From Desulfitobacterium chlororespirans DSM 11544 (GTDB taxonomy: Bacteria; Bacillota; Desulfitobacteriia; Desulfitobacteriales; Desulfitobacteriaceae): DNA of 64,000 bases. Within the stretch, counting starts at the first letter, position 1. Every line of letters starts with the position of its first letter. The stretch covers positions 103,528 to 167,527 of the forward strand of contig NZ_FRDN01000016.1 in NCBI RefSeq assembly GCF_900143285.1, in the 5' to 3' direction. The position numbers and the translations under genes are program-made. The notes under the pieces were generated by a model. The model was not told the DNA's origin. It searched no databases and was given only the letters and a program-made list of their open reading frames with translations. Positions 19,246 through 27,148 of this stretch are shown here, in pieces.

Positions 19246-20232
19246 ATGTTGAATTTTGGAGAATGGAATGGTGGAATAATCTTCTTTTCTTTGCTGCACT
19301 TGTTGATATTTTTGCTGGCTGCGCCTTTGCTGCAAGGCTGGATAAAGAAAGTAAAAGCCTTTTGGCAGATGCGCCAGGGACCGTCCCTCTTCCAGCCTTA
19401 CCGGGATCTTTGGAAGTACATGAGGAAAGAGGAGGTTGTCTCAGAGCATGCTTCCTGGATCTTCCTGGTTACGCCTTCACTTGTTTTAGGAAGTACGATC
19501 CTTGCCAGTTGTGTTGTTCCCGGTCCCTGGGGATGGGCACCCATCCACTCCTTGGGTTCCATGTTTTGGCTGGCGGCAAGCCTTGGTCTGGCCCGGTTCT
19601 TTCTGGCTCTTGCCGGCCTGGATGCGGGGGGAACCTTTGGTGGTATGGGAAGCAGTCGTGAGGTTTTCGTAGCAGCTTTAGTGGAACCTGGATTTATTCT
19701 GAGTCTGGCCGTCCTGGCCCTGATGACAGAGACGACTTCGCTCATGGGAATGAGCGCTGCGCTGCAAGGCCTATCCATCTTTGAAACTCCCCGGGTTCTT
19801 GCCTTGTTCGCTCTTTTTGTTATCGCCATCGCCGAGCTGGGGAGGATTCCGGTCGATAACCCCGACACCCATCTGGAGTTGACGATGATTCATGAAGGAA
19901 TGCTCTTGGATTACTCGGGTCCCTCTTTAGGTTTTCTGACGTGGGCGGAACAATTGAAGCAATTGCTTTTGCTGCAACTTCTGACTTTCTTGATTTTACC
20001 TGTGAATATCCAGGTTATGAACAGCTGGAGCGGGGGAATTCCTTTTGGGATGTTGCTTAGCCACGGAATTCTCCAGATCGGTTTCCTCGCTTTACTGGGT
20101 ACCTTCTTTGCTACCCTGGAGAGCATCAATGTTAAAGTCAGACTTTTTCGGATTCCCAATGTCCTGGCTATGGGTTTGGCCGCGGCTGTCTTGGCTCTAT
20201 TAACTCTTTGGATTACGAAAGGGGGGATATGA
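19246..20232 (+). CDS. hyfC: Hydrogenase-4 subunit C-like (NuoH/HycD-type) membrane subunit
   Basis: A 328-aa integral membrane protein of the NuoH/HycD family that anchors the hydrogenase heads to the membrane arm. Family signatures: KAFWQMRQGPSLFQPYRDLWK after the first helix, FGGMGSSREVF, and AELGRIPVDNPDTHLELTM with the acidic residues near the quinone-site equivalent. It begins 12 bp after hyfB, preceded by AAGGGGGAAAG. Confidence 0.9.
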   Translation: MLNFGEWNGGIIFFSLLHLLIFLLAAPLLQGWIKKVKAFWQMRQGPSLFQPYRDLWKYMRKEEVVSEHASWIFLVTPSLVLGSTILASCVVPGPWGWAPIHSLGSMFWLAASLGLARFFLALAGLDAGGTFGGMGSSREVFVAALVEPGFILSLAVLALMTETTSLMGMSAALQGLSIFETPRVLALFALFVIAIAELGRIPVDNPDTHLELTMIHEGMLLDYSGPSLGFLTWAEQLKQLLLLQLLTFLILPVNIQVMNSWSGGIPFGMLLSHGILQIGFLALLGTFFATLESINVKVRLFRIPNVLAMGLAAAVLALLTLWITKGGI

Positions 20233-20233
20233 C

Positions 20234-20890
20234 GTGGAAGGAACGTTGGAAAATCTTCAACAGCTGGTGCTCTTTGCTCTTTTAGCCCTCGGTCTCTATA
20301 TAGTCGGTTGTGTCAAACTGAAGAAAGCGCTGATGGGTTGGACTTGGCAGGCAGTATTTCTCTCAGCGCTGATTTTCCTGGAAGGAGTAAAAGAATCCGA
20401 GTGGGAGATCCTTGCCATTGCTCTCCTCTCTTTATTGGTCAAGGGAGGAGTGATTCCTTGGGTGCTAAAACGTACCGCCGATCTATCCCACACTCAATGG
20501 GTAGGAGAAGTCTTTCTTCACCGAACCTCTTCCCTGGTGGCGGCAGCGGCCTTAACCATCCTGGCCTATGCCATAACTCAACCGCTGCTCTCCTTAGTGG
20601 AGCCTGCACTGCGTAATGGTTTGGCGATTGCTTTTGCCTTGCTTTTTTATGGGCTGTTGCTTATGGTGATTCGCAAAGTAGCCTTGGTTCAAGTGGTGGG
20701 AATCCTCTTGATTGATAATGGAATCTTCTTAGCGGGTTTCCTGCTCACCAGCGGTATGCCTCTTTTAGTGGAAGTAGGGGTGATCTTCGATGCTTTGATC
20801 GGGGTTTTGATTTTAGGGGTCCTGGCCCAGCGGATGATTCTGAAGTTTGATTCGCTGAATGTTGAGCGGCTTAATTCTTTGAAAGGGTAG
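20234..20890 (+). CDS. hyfE: Hydrogenase-4 subunit E-like (NuoK-like) membrane subunit
   Basis: A 218-aa protein with about seven hydrophobic helices, of the HyfE family, whose C-terminal part resembles NuoK. It has conserved charged residues inside helices (LEGVKESEWE, GVIFDALIGVLILG). It starts at GTG 20234, one base after the hyfC stop, with AAAGGGGGG as ribosome site. It forms part of the membrane domain with HyfB, C and F. Confidence 0.85.
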   Translation: MEGTLENLQQLVLFALLALGLYIVGCVKLKKALMGWTWQAVFLSALIFLEGVKESEWEILAIALLSLLVKGGVIPWVLKRTADLSHTQWVGEVFLHRTSSLVAAAALTILAYAITQPLLSLVEPALRNGLAIAFALLFYGLLLMVIRKVALVQVVGILLIDNGIFLAGFLLTSGMPLLVEVGVIFDALIGVLILGVLAQRMILKFDSLNVERLNSLKG

Positions 20891-20899
20891 GAAAGCTGA

Positions 20900-22399
20900 A
20901 TGTTTATAGTTGTTGCCATTGTGGCAGCTTTTTGTATGTTGATCTCCACAAGCAGCCGGGCATTGAGGCTGTTCAATAGTTTGGCGCTCATAGCCCTGCT
21001 TGGCCTGGCTGGGGAAATGATTCTGCGGGTGTTCTGCCAGGGCCCGCAAAGCATTTGGGGAGGATTTTTTTTCTGGGATGCTTTGAGTGCCTTGCTTCTC
21101 GGTGTGATTGTGGTGATTGCCGCTTATGTGATTGTGTATTCCTTTTCTTATATGGAGCATGAGGTAGCAGCAGGGAAGGTCCCCCAAAGCCGGCTGCCCC
21201 GGTATTACTTCTGGGTCTGGATGTTTATCGGTACCATGCTTTGGGTGGTCAGTACTCCGAACTTGGGACTCTTGTGGGTAGGCATAGAAGGAACGACTTT
21301 GGCGACGGCTCTCCTGGTGGGCTTTTATCGGCAAAAAACCGCTGTTGAAGCCGCCTGGAAATATATCGTTCTTTGCACGGTAGGCATCAGCTTTGCTTTG
21401 TTGGGGACGATGATTCTCTATGCAGCATCAGGGCGGATCAATGGCTATAGCCTGGCTGCTCTGGACTGGAGGCTTCTGGTAGGGATGGCCGCCCAATTGG
21501 ATCCGGCCTTAGTCAAGTTGGGTTGTATTTTTGCTTTTATCGGGTATGGGGCCAAGGTTGGCTTTGTTCCTATGCATCCCTGGCTGCCGGATGCTCATAG
21601 CCAAGCCCCTTCTCCGGTCAGTGCCTTATTATCCGGGGTTTTGCTTAACTGTGCTTTATATGCCATTCTGCGCTGGCATATCCTGGTCCGCCAAACGGGT
21701 CTGGGCCCGGATTTTTCCGGAAAGCTGCTGCTTGTCTTTGGGTTTATCTCTCTTGGTGCTATGGTTGCTTTTATTCTTTTGCAAAAAGACATTAAACGCC
21801 TCCTGGCTTACTCCAGTGTGGAGCATATGGGGATTATCGCTTTGGGCTTTGGACTGGGCACTCCTCTTGCTGTGTGGGGAGCCTGTTTTCATCTCATTCT
21901 TCATGCTTTGACAAAGGCAAATCTCTTTGTGGTTGTTGGCCGTGTGGTGCAGATGATGGGTACTCGCCAGATCCCCAAAATTCGAGGTGTTATGAGCTTA
22001 TGGCCTTATACGGGTGGGATTCTTTTTATGGGTTTGCTGGCCATTACGGGAACGCCGCCCTTTGGAACCTTTCGCTCTGAAATCAGCATCATGGCCGGAT
22101 TCTTCCAGAATCATCACCCGATCTTAGGTTTTCTAACGGCTTTATTTTTAGCGGTTATTTTTGCGGGGTTCCTCTATCACTTTTTGGGGATGCTTTTTGG
22201 TACACCGGGTGAACGCTGCTTGAAAGATAAGGGAGAAGGCAAGGAAGTGCTTTGGTTAGCTGTTCCCATGATTCTGGTCCTGATTTTGGGAGTGTTCATT
22301 CCGGAACCTCTTAATCAGGCCTTAAATCAGGTTGTGGAATTGATTCTGGGAAGGGGTGGGGAGTATGGAGAGTTCGGCAAGCTTACGCAATTATTTTGA
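20900..22399 (+). CDS. hyfF: Hydrogenase-4 subunit F-like antiporter-type membrane subunit
   Basis: A second NuoL/N-like subunit, 499 aa. It shares the ion-channel marks of HyfB: an acidic residue in LGLLWVGIEGTTLATALLV, the GYGAKVGFVPMHPWLPDAH segment and APSPVSALLSGVLLN. Having both HyfB- and HyfF-type subunits suggests two ion-translocating modules. Its 3' end overlaps the large-subunit gene by 35 bp. Confidence 0.88.
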   Translation: MFIVVAIVAAFCMLISTSSRALRLFNSLALIALLGLAGEMILRVFCQGPQSIWGGFFFWDALSALLLGVIVVIAAYVIVYSFSYMEHEVAAGKVPQSRLPRYYFWVWMFIGTMLWVVSTPNLGLLWVGIEGTTLATALLVGFYRQKTAVEAAWKYIVLCTVGISFALLGTMILYAASGRINGYSLAALDWRLLVGMAAQLDPALVKLGCIFAFIGYGAKVGFVPMHPWLPDAHSQAPSPVSALLSGVLLNCALYAILRWHILVRQTGLGPDFSGKLLLVFGFISLGAMVAFILLQKDIKRLLAYSSVEHMGIIALGFGLGTPLAVWGACFHLILHALTKANLFVVVGRVVQMMGTRQIPKIRGVMSLWPYTGGILFMGLLAITGTPPFGTFRSEISIMAGFFQNHHPILGFLTALFLAVIFAGFLYHFLGMLFGTPGERCLKDKGEGKEVLWLAVPMILVLILGVFIPEPLNQALNQVVELILGRGGEYGEFGKLTQLF

Positions 22400-24020
22400 A
22401 GAGCGGGTACTTAAGCAACCGGAGGATTTTTCCTTTGGTCTCTGGACAAAAAATGAAGGACTGGTTTGGCTGAAGCCTGCTTGCCTGCCTGAGGTCATGG
22501 AGCATCTTTGGTTGAAGGTTCCAACCCGTCCCTTGCTGATGACCCATACAGGAAATGATGAACGCAGCTTAGGTCATGGTTTTGTGATCTATCTGCTCCT
22601 CCATTTTCCCGGTGATTTCACCCTTACTTTAGGGGCACAGGGAATTGAGAAGAGCTTTCCTTCTTTAACCCTTCTTTGTCCGGCTCTGAACTGGCCGGAA
22701 CGTGAGGTAAGGGATCTGCTGGGGCTTCACCCTGAGGGGCATCCTGATCCGCGCCCTCTGGTCCTTCATCCAGGCTGGGCTGAAGGCTTTTATCCTTTGC
22801 GAAAACCTCGTCCTGAGACCCCCGCCTCTATAGGCGACGAATGCCCAGGGGAGGCACTGAAAGAAGTCTCCTTCAATCCTCAGCCCCTTTCATTTACTGA
22901 AGCTGAAGGTGAGGGGACCTTCGAGATTCCGGTAGGGCCTATTCATGCCGGGATCATTGAACCGGGTCATTTCCGCTTTCAAACCATTGGGGAAACGGTT
23001 CTTCATCTTGATGCCCAGCTTTTTTATACTCACAAAGGGATTGAGAAGCTTCTGGAAGGCAAGGATCTTGAAGAGGGATTAAAAATTGTGGAGCGGGTGT
23101 GTGGAGTGTGTGCGGTCAGTCATGCTCTGGCCTATTGTGAAGCGGTGGAGAAGCTTAAGGGAATGCAGGTTCCCCGCTGGATATTGGGCTGGCGGACTGT
23201 GCTGGCGGAGCTGGAAAGGCTTTATAATCACGTGGGGGATATTGGCAACCTCTGTGCCGGAGTGGGCTTTGCCCTGGGTAATGGGAATGCTTTACAGCAT
23301 AAAGAGCAGCTCCAGCGTCTCAATCATCAGCTGTTCGGGCACCGTTTCCTGCGGGGAAACATCACCCCCGGCGGGATCAAGAGGATCCTCCAACAGGAAG
23401 AAAGGTCATACCTGCAGGGGCGGTTGGCTGAACTGGAGCAGGATTTTGAAGAGTGGCTGCCGCTGATTCTGGAGCATGACGGGTTTCGTCAGAGAGCGAT
23501 AACCACCGGAGTTCTAAGCAGGCAAAGTGCCCTGGACCTGGGAGTTACCGGTCCGGCGGCTCGTGCTTCAGGAATCTCCCAGGATTGGCGGGAGCGCCAT
23601 GCTCATCTTTTGTATGGGGAGCTGAAGGTGGAGCCTCAGGTGGAGCAGGAAGGGGATGTCTGGAGTCGGTTGATGGTTCGGGTGCGGGAAGTGAAACAAA
23701 GTTTTGCCTTACTTGCTGAACTTTTTGGGGGAGACTTTTTACAGGATACTATGGAGCAGGGCGGTTTTGCTCTTAAGGGTTCAGAACCTTTTTCGCCCCA
23801 GCCCTATTCTTTCGCCTGGGGTTGTGCCGAATCTCCCCGGGGAACGGATGTGATCTGGCTGATGCTGGATGATGAAGGAAAGATTTATCGCTGCCGGATT
23901 CGTTCAGCCTCCTATGCCAATTGGGCTGCGGTTCCCTTGGCTGTGCTGGGGAACATTGTTCCGGATTTCCCGTTGATTAATAAGAGCTTTGAGCTATGCT
24001 ACAGCTGCTGTGACCGTTAG
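22365..24020 (+). CDS. hyfG: Group 4 [NiFe] hydrogenase large subunit (NuoC-NuoD fusion type)
   Basis: Catalytic subunit resembling HyfG/HycE: an N-terminal NuoC-like domain (about residues 1-170) fused to a NuoD-like [NiFe] domain. Both nickel-ligand pairs are present: ERVCGVCAVSH (about residue 245) and a C-terminal CYSCCDR. The usual D-P before the second pair is E-L here, and the protein ends at the Arg, so no C-terminal peptide is left for a maturation protease to remove. ATG 22365 is preferred to GTG 22356; AAGGGGTGGGG precedes it. The retained cysteines argue for a real hydrogenase rather than a complex-I relative. Confidence 0.86.
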   Translation: MESSASLRNYFEERVLKQPEDFSFGLWTKNEGLVWLKPACLPEVMEHLWLKVPTRPLLMTHTGNDERSLGHGFVIYLLLHFPGDFTLTLGAQGIEKSFPSLTLLCPALNWPEREVRDLLGLHPEGHPDPRPLVLHPGWAEGFYPLRKPRPETPASIGDECPGEALKEVSFNPQPLSFTEAEGEGTFEIPVGPIHAGIIEPGHFRFQTIGETVLHLDAQLFYTHKGIEKLLEGKDLEEGLKIVERVCGVCAVSHALAYCEAVEKLKGMQVPRWILGWRTVLAELERLYNHVGDIGNLCAGVGFALGNGNALQHKEQLQRLNHQLFGHRFLRGNITPGGIKRILQQEERSYLQGRLAELEQDFEEWLPLILEHDGFRQRAITTGVLSRQSALDLGVTGPAARASGISQDWRERHAHLLYGELKVEPQVEQEGDVWSRLMVRVREVKQSFALLAELFGGDFLQDTMEQGGFALKGSEPFSPQPYSFAWGCAESPRGTDVIWLMLDDEGKIYRCRIRSASYANWAAVPLAVLGNIVPDFPLINKSFELCYSCCDR

Positions 24021-24038
24021 GAAGGGAGGAAAAGGCTC

Positions 24039-24506
24039 ATGTGGAATTTGCTGAAACGAAGCTTGAAGATGGGACGGTTAAGTGAAAAACGATGGGAGCA
24101 GGGTGAGGCCCACCTCCATTCCCTCCGTCAATCCTGGCATATCCGGCACCTGGATTGCGGTTCCTGCAACGGGTGTGATTGGGAAATGTCCGCCCTTCTC
24201 AACCCCATCTATGATTTGCAGCGCTTTGGGTTGGATTTTGTAGCTTCTCCGCGCCATGCGGATATTTTGATGTGCACCGGCCCTATGTCCACTCATCTGA
24301 TTCAGGCTGCGCTGGCAACCTATGAAGGGACCCCTAACCCCAAACGGATCATTGCCGTAGGGGATTGTGCCCTGGATGGGGGGATGTTTAAAGAGGCCTA
24401 TGCAGCCCATGATGGTGTGGGAGAAGTGTTGCCCGTGGATATTAAGATTCCGGGCTGCCCCCCTTCACCGGATCAGCTGCTGAAGGTCCTGCTTCAGTTA
24501 AAGTGA
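24039..24506 (+). CDS. hyfI: [NiFe] hydrogenase small subunit (NuoB/HyfI type)
   Basis: A 155-aa electron-transfer subunit with one [4Fe-4S] cluster next to the nickel site. All four cysteine positions of the family are visible: CGSCNGCD (two ligands), AVGDCALDG and PGCPPSPDQL. It starts at ATG 24039 with AAGGGAGGAAAAGG. Last gene of the operon; no HyfH-type ferredoxin, maturation (hyp) or nickel-uptake gene follows, so the electron donor must be encoded elsewhere or be soluble. Confidence 0.9.
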   Translation: MWNLLKRSLKMGRLSEKRWEQGEAHLHSLRQSWHIRHLDCGSCNGCDWEMSALLNPIYDLQRFGLDFVASPRHADILMCTGPMSTHLIQAALATYEGTPNPKRIIAVGDCALDGGMFKEAYAAHDGVGEVLPVDIKIPGCPPSPDQLLKVLLQLK

Positions 24507-24577
24507 ACAGATGGTGGAACCAGACATAATCCGTAAAGATCTTTTGCTTGCTTTGTCCTTCAAGCTTGGACTATTTG

Positions 24578-24618
24578 ACCTCCTTCCTTCATAAACATGG
24601 TTTTAGAAGGGAGGAGGT
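24578..24618 (+). promoter_or_regulatory. Hairpin sequestering the yqfC ribosome binding site
   Basis: Bases 24578-24590 pair with 24606-24618 over 13 bp (one T.G pair) around a 15-nt loop. The 3' strand is GAAGGGAGGAGGT, which is the Shine-Dalgarno region of yqfC (ATG 24624). In mRNA starting upstream the site would be hidden. Confidence 0.6.
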
Positions 24619-24623
24619 TATTT

Positions 24624-24896
24624 ATGTTGGATAAACTCACCAAAAATGTAGGGGAAGCGCTGGATTTTCCCCCGGATGTTGCCGGAAACGGGCCGCGTAT
24701 TACTGTTACCGGCCGTCAGGAAGTTCTTGTGGAAAACTACTTGGAAATCGTTGAATTTACGCCAGAAGAGATTCTTTTACATACAACGGAAGGCCAGTTA
24801 ACGATTACCGGCAAGGAACTCGTGCTTAAGACAGTATTGGCAACAGAGCTATGGATTGTCGGACAATTTACAGCTTTAGCCTATGCGAAAGGTTGA
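24624..24896 (+). CDS. yqfC: Sporulation protein YqfC
   Basis: A 90-aa YabP/YqfC-family protein, expressed in the mother cell during Bacillus sporulation. The recognisable core is PRITVTGRQEVLVENY followed by GQLTITGKELVLKT. ATG 24624 follows GGAGGAGG at 6-bp spacing; an earlier in-frame ATG at 24597 lies before the ribosome site and is not used. It heads the yqfC-yqfD-phoH-yqfF-ybeY-dgkA-cdd-era block. Its molecular role is unknown. Confidence 0.88.
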   Translation: MLDKLTKNVGEALDFPPDVAGNGPRITVTGRQEVLVENYLEIVEFTPEEILLHTTEGQLTITGKELVLKTVLATELWIVGQFTALAYAKG

Positions 24897-24928
24897 GTTT
24901 TTGTATACTATAGAGGAGGGGACTCCAA

Positions 24929-26140
24929 ATGATTGCTAGGTTCCGAGAGTTTCTGCAAGGGCGTGTTCTTTTTGTGGCCCGGGGAAATCAGCTGCCTCGA
25001 TTTATTAATGAGGGAATACGCCAGGGCATTGTATTCTATAAAACCCAGCGCTCAGAAAAAGGCGTAAGAGCCCAAGTGAAGATTCAGGACTTTCGCCGCT
25101 TAAAGCGGCCTGCCCGCATGACTCATACCCGAGTGCGCATCGTGGCAAAATACGGATGGCCTTTTGTAGCCGCACGCTGGTGGCGGCGGAAGTTCTTATT
25201 AGCTGGGATTATGATTATCGGTGTGGCACTGGCTATTTTGTCCCAGATGATTCTTTCTATTTCCGTGTCGGGGAATACGACGATTTCCAGTCAGGAGATT
25301 TTTGACAGCGCCGAAAAACATGGGCTCAAGACGTGGACACGGCAGGATTCAGTGGATTTAAATGAAGTTTCCAAACTATTGGTTGAGGAATTCCCGGATG
25401 CCGCCTGGGTCGGTATCAGCAAACATGGCACTCGTGTGGAGATTAAAGTAGTGCAAAAAGTCCGCCCCCAGGTTCCGGGTGAAGCGGGGAATTTGGTGGC
25501 GAGCAAAGCTGGATTGGTTCAGCAGGTTATGGTCATCCAAGGGACGCCGCTGGTTCATGAAGGGGAAATTGTCAAGCCGGGGCAGGTCCTGATTCAAGCA
25601 CCAAGAGCTATCCACAATCCCAGTGCCAGGCCGCGAACGGACCGCCAGCTGCAACAAAAGGATTATATTCCTGAAATAGTTCCCGCTGCTAAAGGTTTTG
25701 TGCGTGGGAGGGTCTGGTACAGTGCCGAAGCTGTGGTGCCTTATTATGAGGAACGAATTATTGAGAGCGGAAATGTTGCCAAGGGATGGGGTATAAAATT
25801 CGGTGCACGAGTCATAATGGTAACAACACCGGAATCGCCTTTTAATTTAGTCAAAGAGGAAGTTCAATATCATGGGGTAACCTTATGGAGGAATTGGCGG
25901 CTTCCTGTCGAAATAGTATCTGTGCAGTATAATGAACTGCAGAAGAAGCAGATTGAACGAAATGAAATGGAAGCTCGCCAGGCTGCAGAGGAATTGGCAC
26001 GGGCGGAAGTCCATGAGACGATTTCCCCGGGAGCCCGTATTTTGGAGGAAAAGGTTCGTGTCTTGGCACAGGCCGACGGTGAGCGCGTGCGCATTGAAGT
26101 AGAGTCGTATGAGGATTTAGCGGTTTACCCGGAGGAATAA
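24929..26140 (+). CDS. yqfD: Sporulation protein YqfD
   Basis: A 403-aa membrane protein of the YqfD/SpoIV-associated family: a basic N-terminal domain, one or two membrane helices (about residues 88-112, AGIMIIGVALAILS), then an extracellular or forespore-facing domain with a GNTTISSQEI motif like POTRA/FtsQ modules. The C-terminus is a charged coiled-coil-like segment (RNEMEARQAAEELA). GAGGAGGGG precedes ATG 24929; it follows yqfC by 32 bp. Confidence 0.88.
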   Translation: MIARFREFLQGRVLFVARGNQLPRFINEGIRQGIVFYKTQRSEKGVRAQVKIQDFRRLKRPARMTHTRVRIVAKYGWPFVAARWWRRKFLLAGIMIIGVALAILSQMILSISVSGNTTISSQEIFDSAEKHGLKTWTRQDSVDLNEVSKLLVEEFPDAAWVGISKHGTRVEIKVVQKVRPQVPGEAGNLVASKAGLVQQVMVIQGTPLVHEGEIVKPGQVLIQAPRAIHNPSARPRTDRQLQQKDYIPEIVPAAKGFVRGRVWYSAEAVVPYYEERIIESGNVAKGWGIKFGARVIMVTTPESPFNLVKEEVQYHGVTLWRNWRLPVEIVSVQYNELQKKQIERNEMEARQAAEELARAEVHETISPGARILEEKVRVLAQADGERVRIEVESYEDLAVYPEE

Positions 26141-26176
26141 TTCGTGTAAGGAGTTTTAGCACCAGGGGGCGAAAAA

Positions 26177-27148
26177 TTGACGAAAGAAGCAAAGGTCTAT
26201 TTGCAGGATGCCACTGAAGCAATGAACTTGCTGGGGGCGGAAGATGCTCATTTGAAGATGTTGGAGAAACACTTGGGGGCACGGCTGGTGGTGCGGGGGG
26301 AAGAAATGACCATTACTGGAAGTGTCGATGTGGTTGACATGACGGAAGCTGTGGTTAAGGAGCTGTTGGACATGGTCCGGCAAGGGCACCTTTTGACTCC
26401 TGCAGGCGTTGCTTATGTTATCTCCCAAGTGGAAGAAGGTCATGGTCAAGGCATGGCCGATGCTCTCGCCAAGGTGATTGCCACCACTCACAGGGGGCGC
26501 CCCATTAAGGCGAAGACATTGGGCCAGGCAAAGTACCTTGAAGCATTGGAAAATCACTCCATTGTCTTCGGCATCGGACCGGCAGGTACGGGAAAGACCT
26601 ATTTAGCGGTAGTGATGGCCGTATTGGCTTTGCGGGCTAAAGAGATTAACCGGATTGTGCTGACCCGGCCGGCAGTTGAGGCAGGGGAAAAGCTCGGTTT
26701 TTTGCCAGGAGATCTGCAGGAAAAGGTGGACCCTTATTTAAGGCCTCTCTATGATGCCCTTTATGACTTGCTTGGACCGGAGACGACTCAGCGCTATGTT
26801 GAAAAGGGAACCATTGAGATTGCTCCTTTAGCCTATATGCGGGGCCGTACTCTGGATGGTTCTTTTATGATTTTGGACGAAGCTCAGAACACTACTCCTG
26901 AGCAGATGAAGATGTTCCTGACCCGTCTGGGGTATGGATCCCATGCCGTGGTTACCGGAGATGTGACTCAGGTGGATTTGCCCCGGGGTCATTATTCCGG
27001 TTTAAAAGAAGTCCAAAATATTCTCAAAGGCCTACCGGATATTTCTTTTCATTACTTTACTGCTGCCGATGTAGTACGCAATCCTCTCGTTCAAAAAATT
27101 ATTCAGGCTTATGAAAAGGCTGAAGAAACTTCGGAACCAGGTCAGTGA
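26177..27148 (+). CDS. phoH: PhoH-like ATPase
   Basis: A 323-aa PhoH/YbeZ-type P-loop protein, with an N-terminal KH-like/PIN-linked extension and an ATPase core with Walker A GPAGTGKTYLAV and Walker B FMILDEAQNT. YbeZ homologues work with YbeY, which is encoded two genes downstream, in RNA processing. It starts at TTG 26177 with AGGGGGCG upstream. The stop lies inside the longest possible yqfF frame. Confidence 0.92.
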   Translation: MTKEAKVYLQDATEAMNLLGAEDAHLKMLEKHLGARLVVRGEEMTITGSVDVVDMTEAVVKELLDMVRQGHLLTPAGVAYVISQVEEGHGQGMADALAKVIATTHRGRPIKAKTLGQAKYLEALENHSIVFGIGPAGTGKTYLAVVMAVLALRAKEINRIVLTRPAVEAGEKLGFLPGDLQEKVDPYLRPLYDALYDLLGPETTQRYVEKGTIEIAPLAYMRGRTLDGSFMILDEAQNTTPEQMKMFLTRLGYGSHAVVTGDVTQVDLPRGHYSGLKEVQNILKGLPDISFHYFTAADVVRNPLVQKIIQAYEKAEETSEPGQ

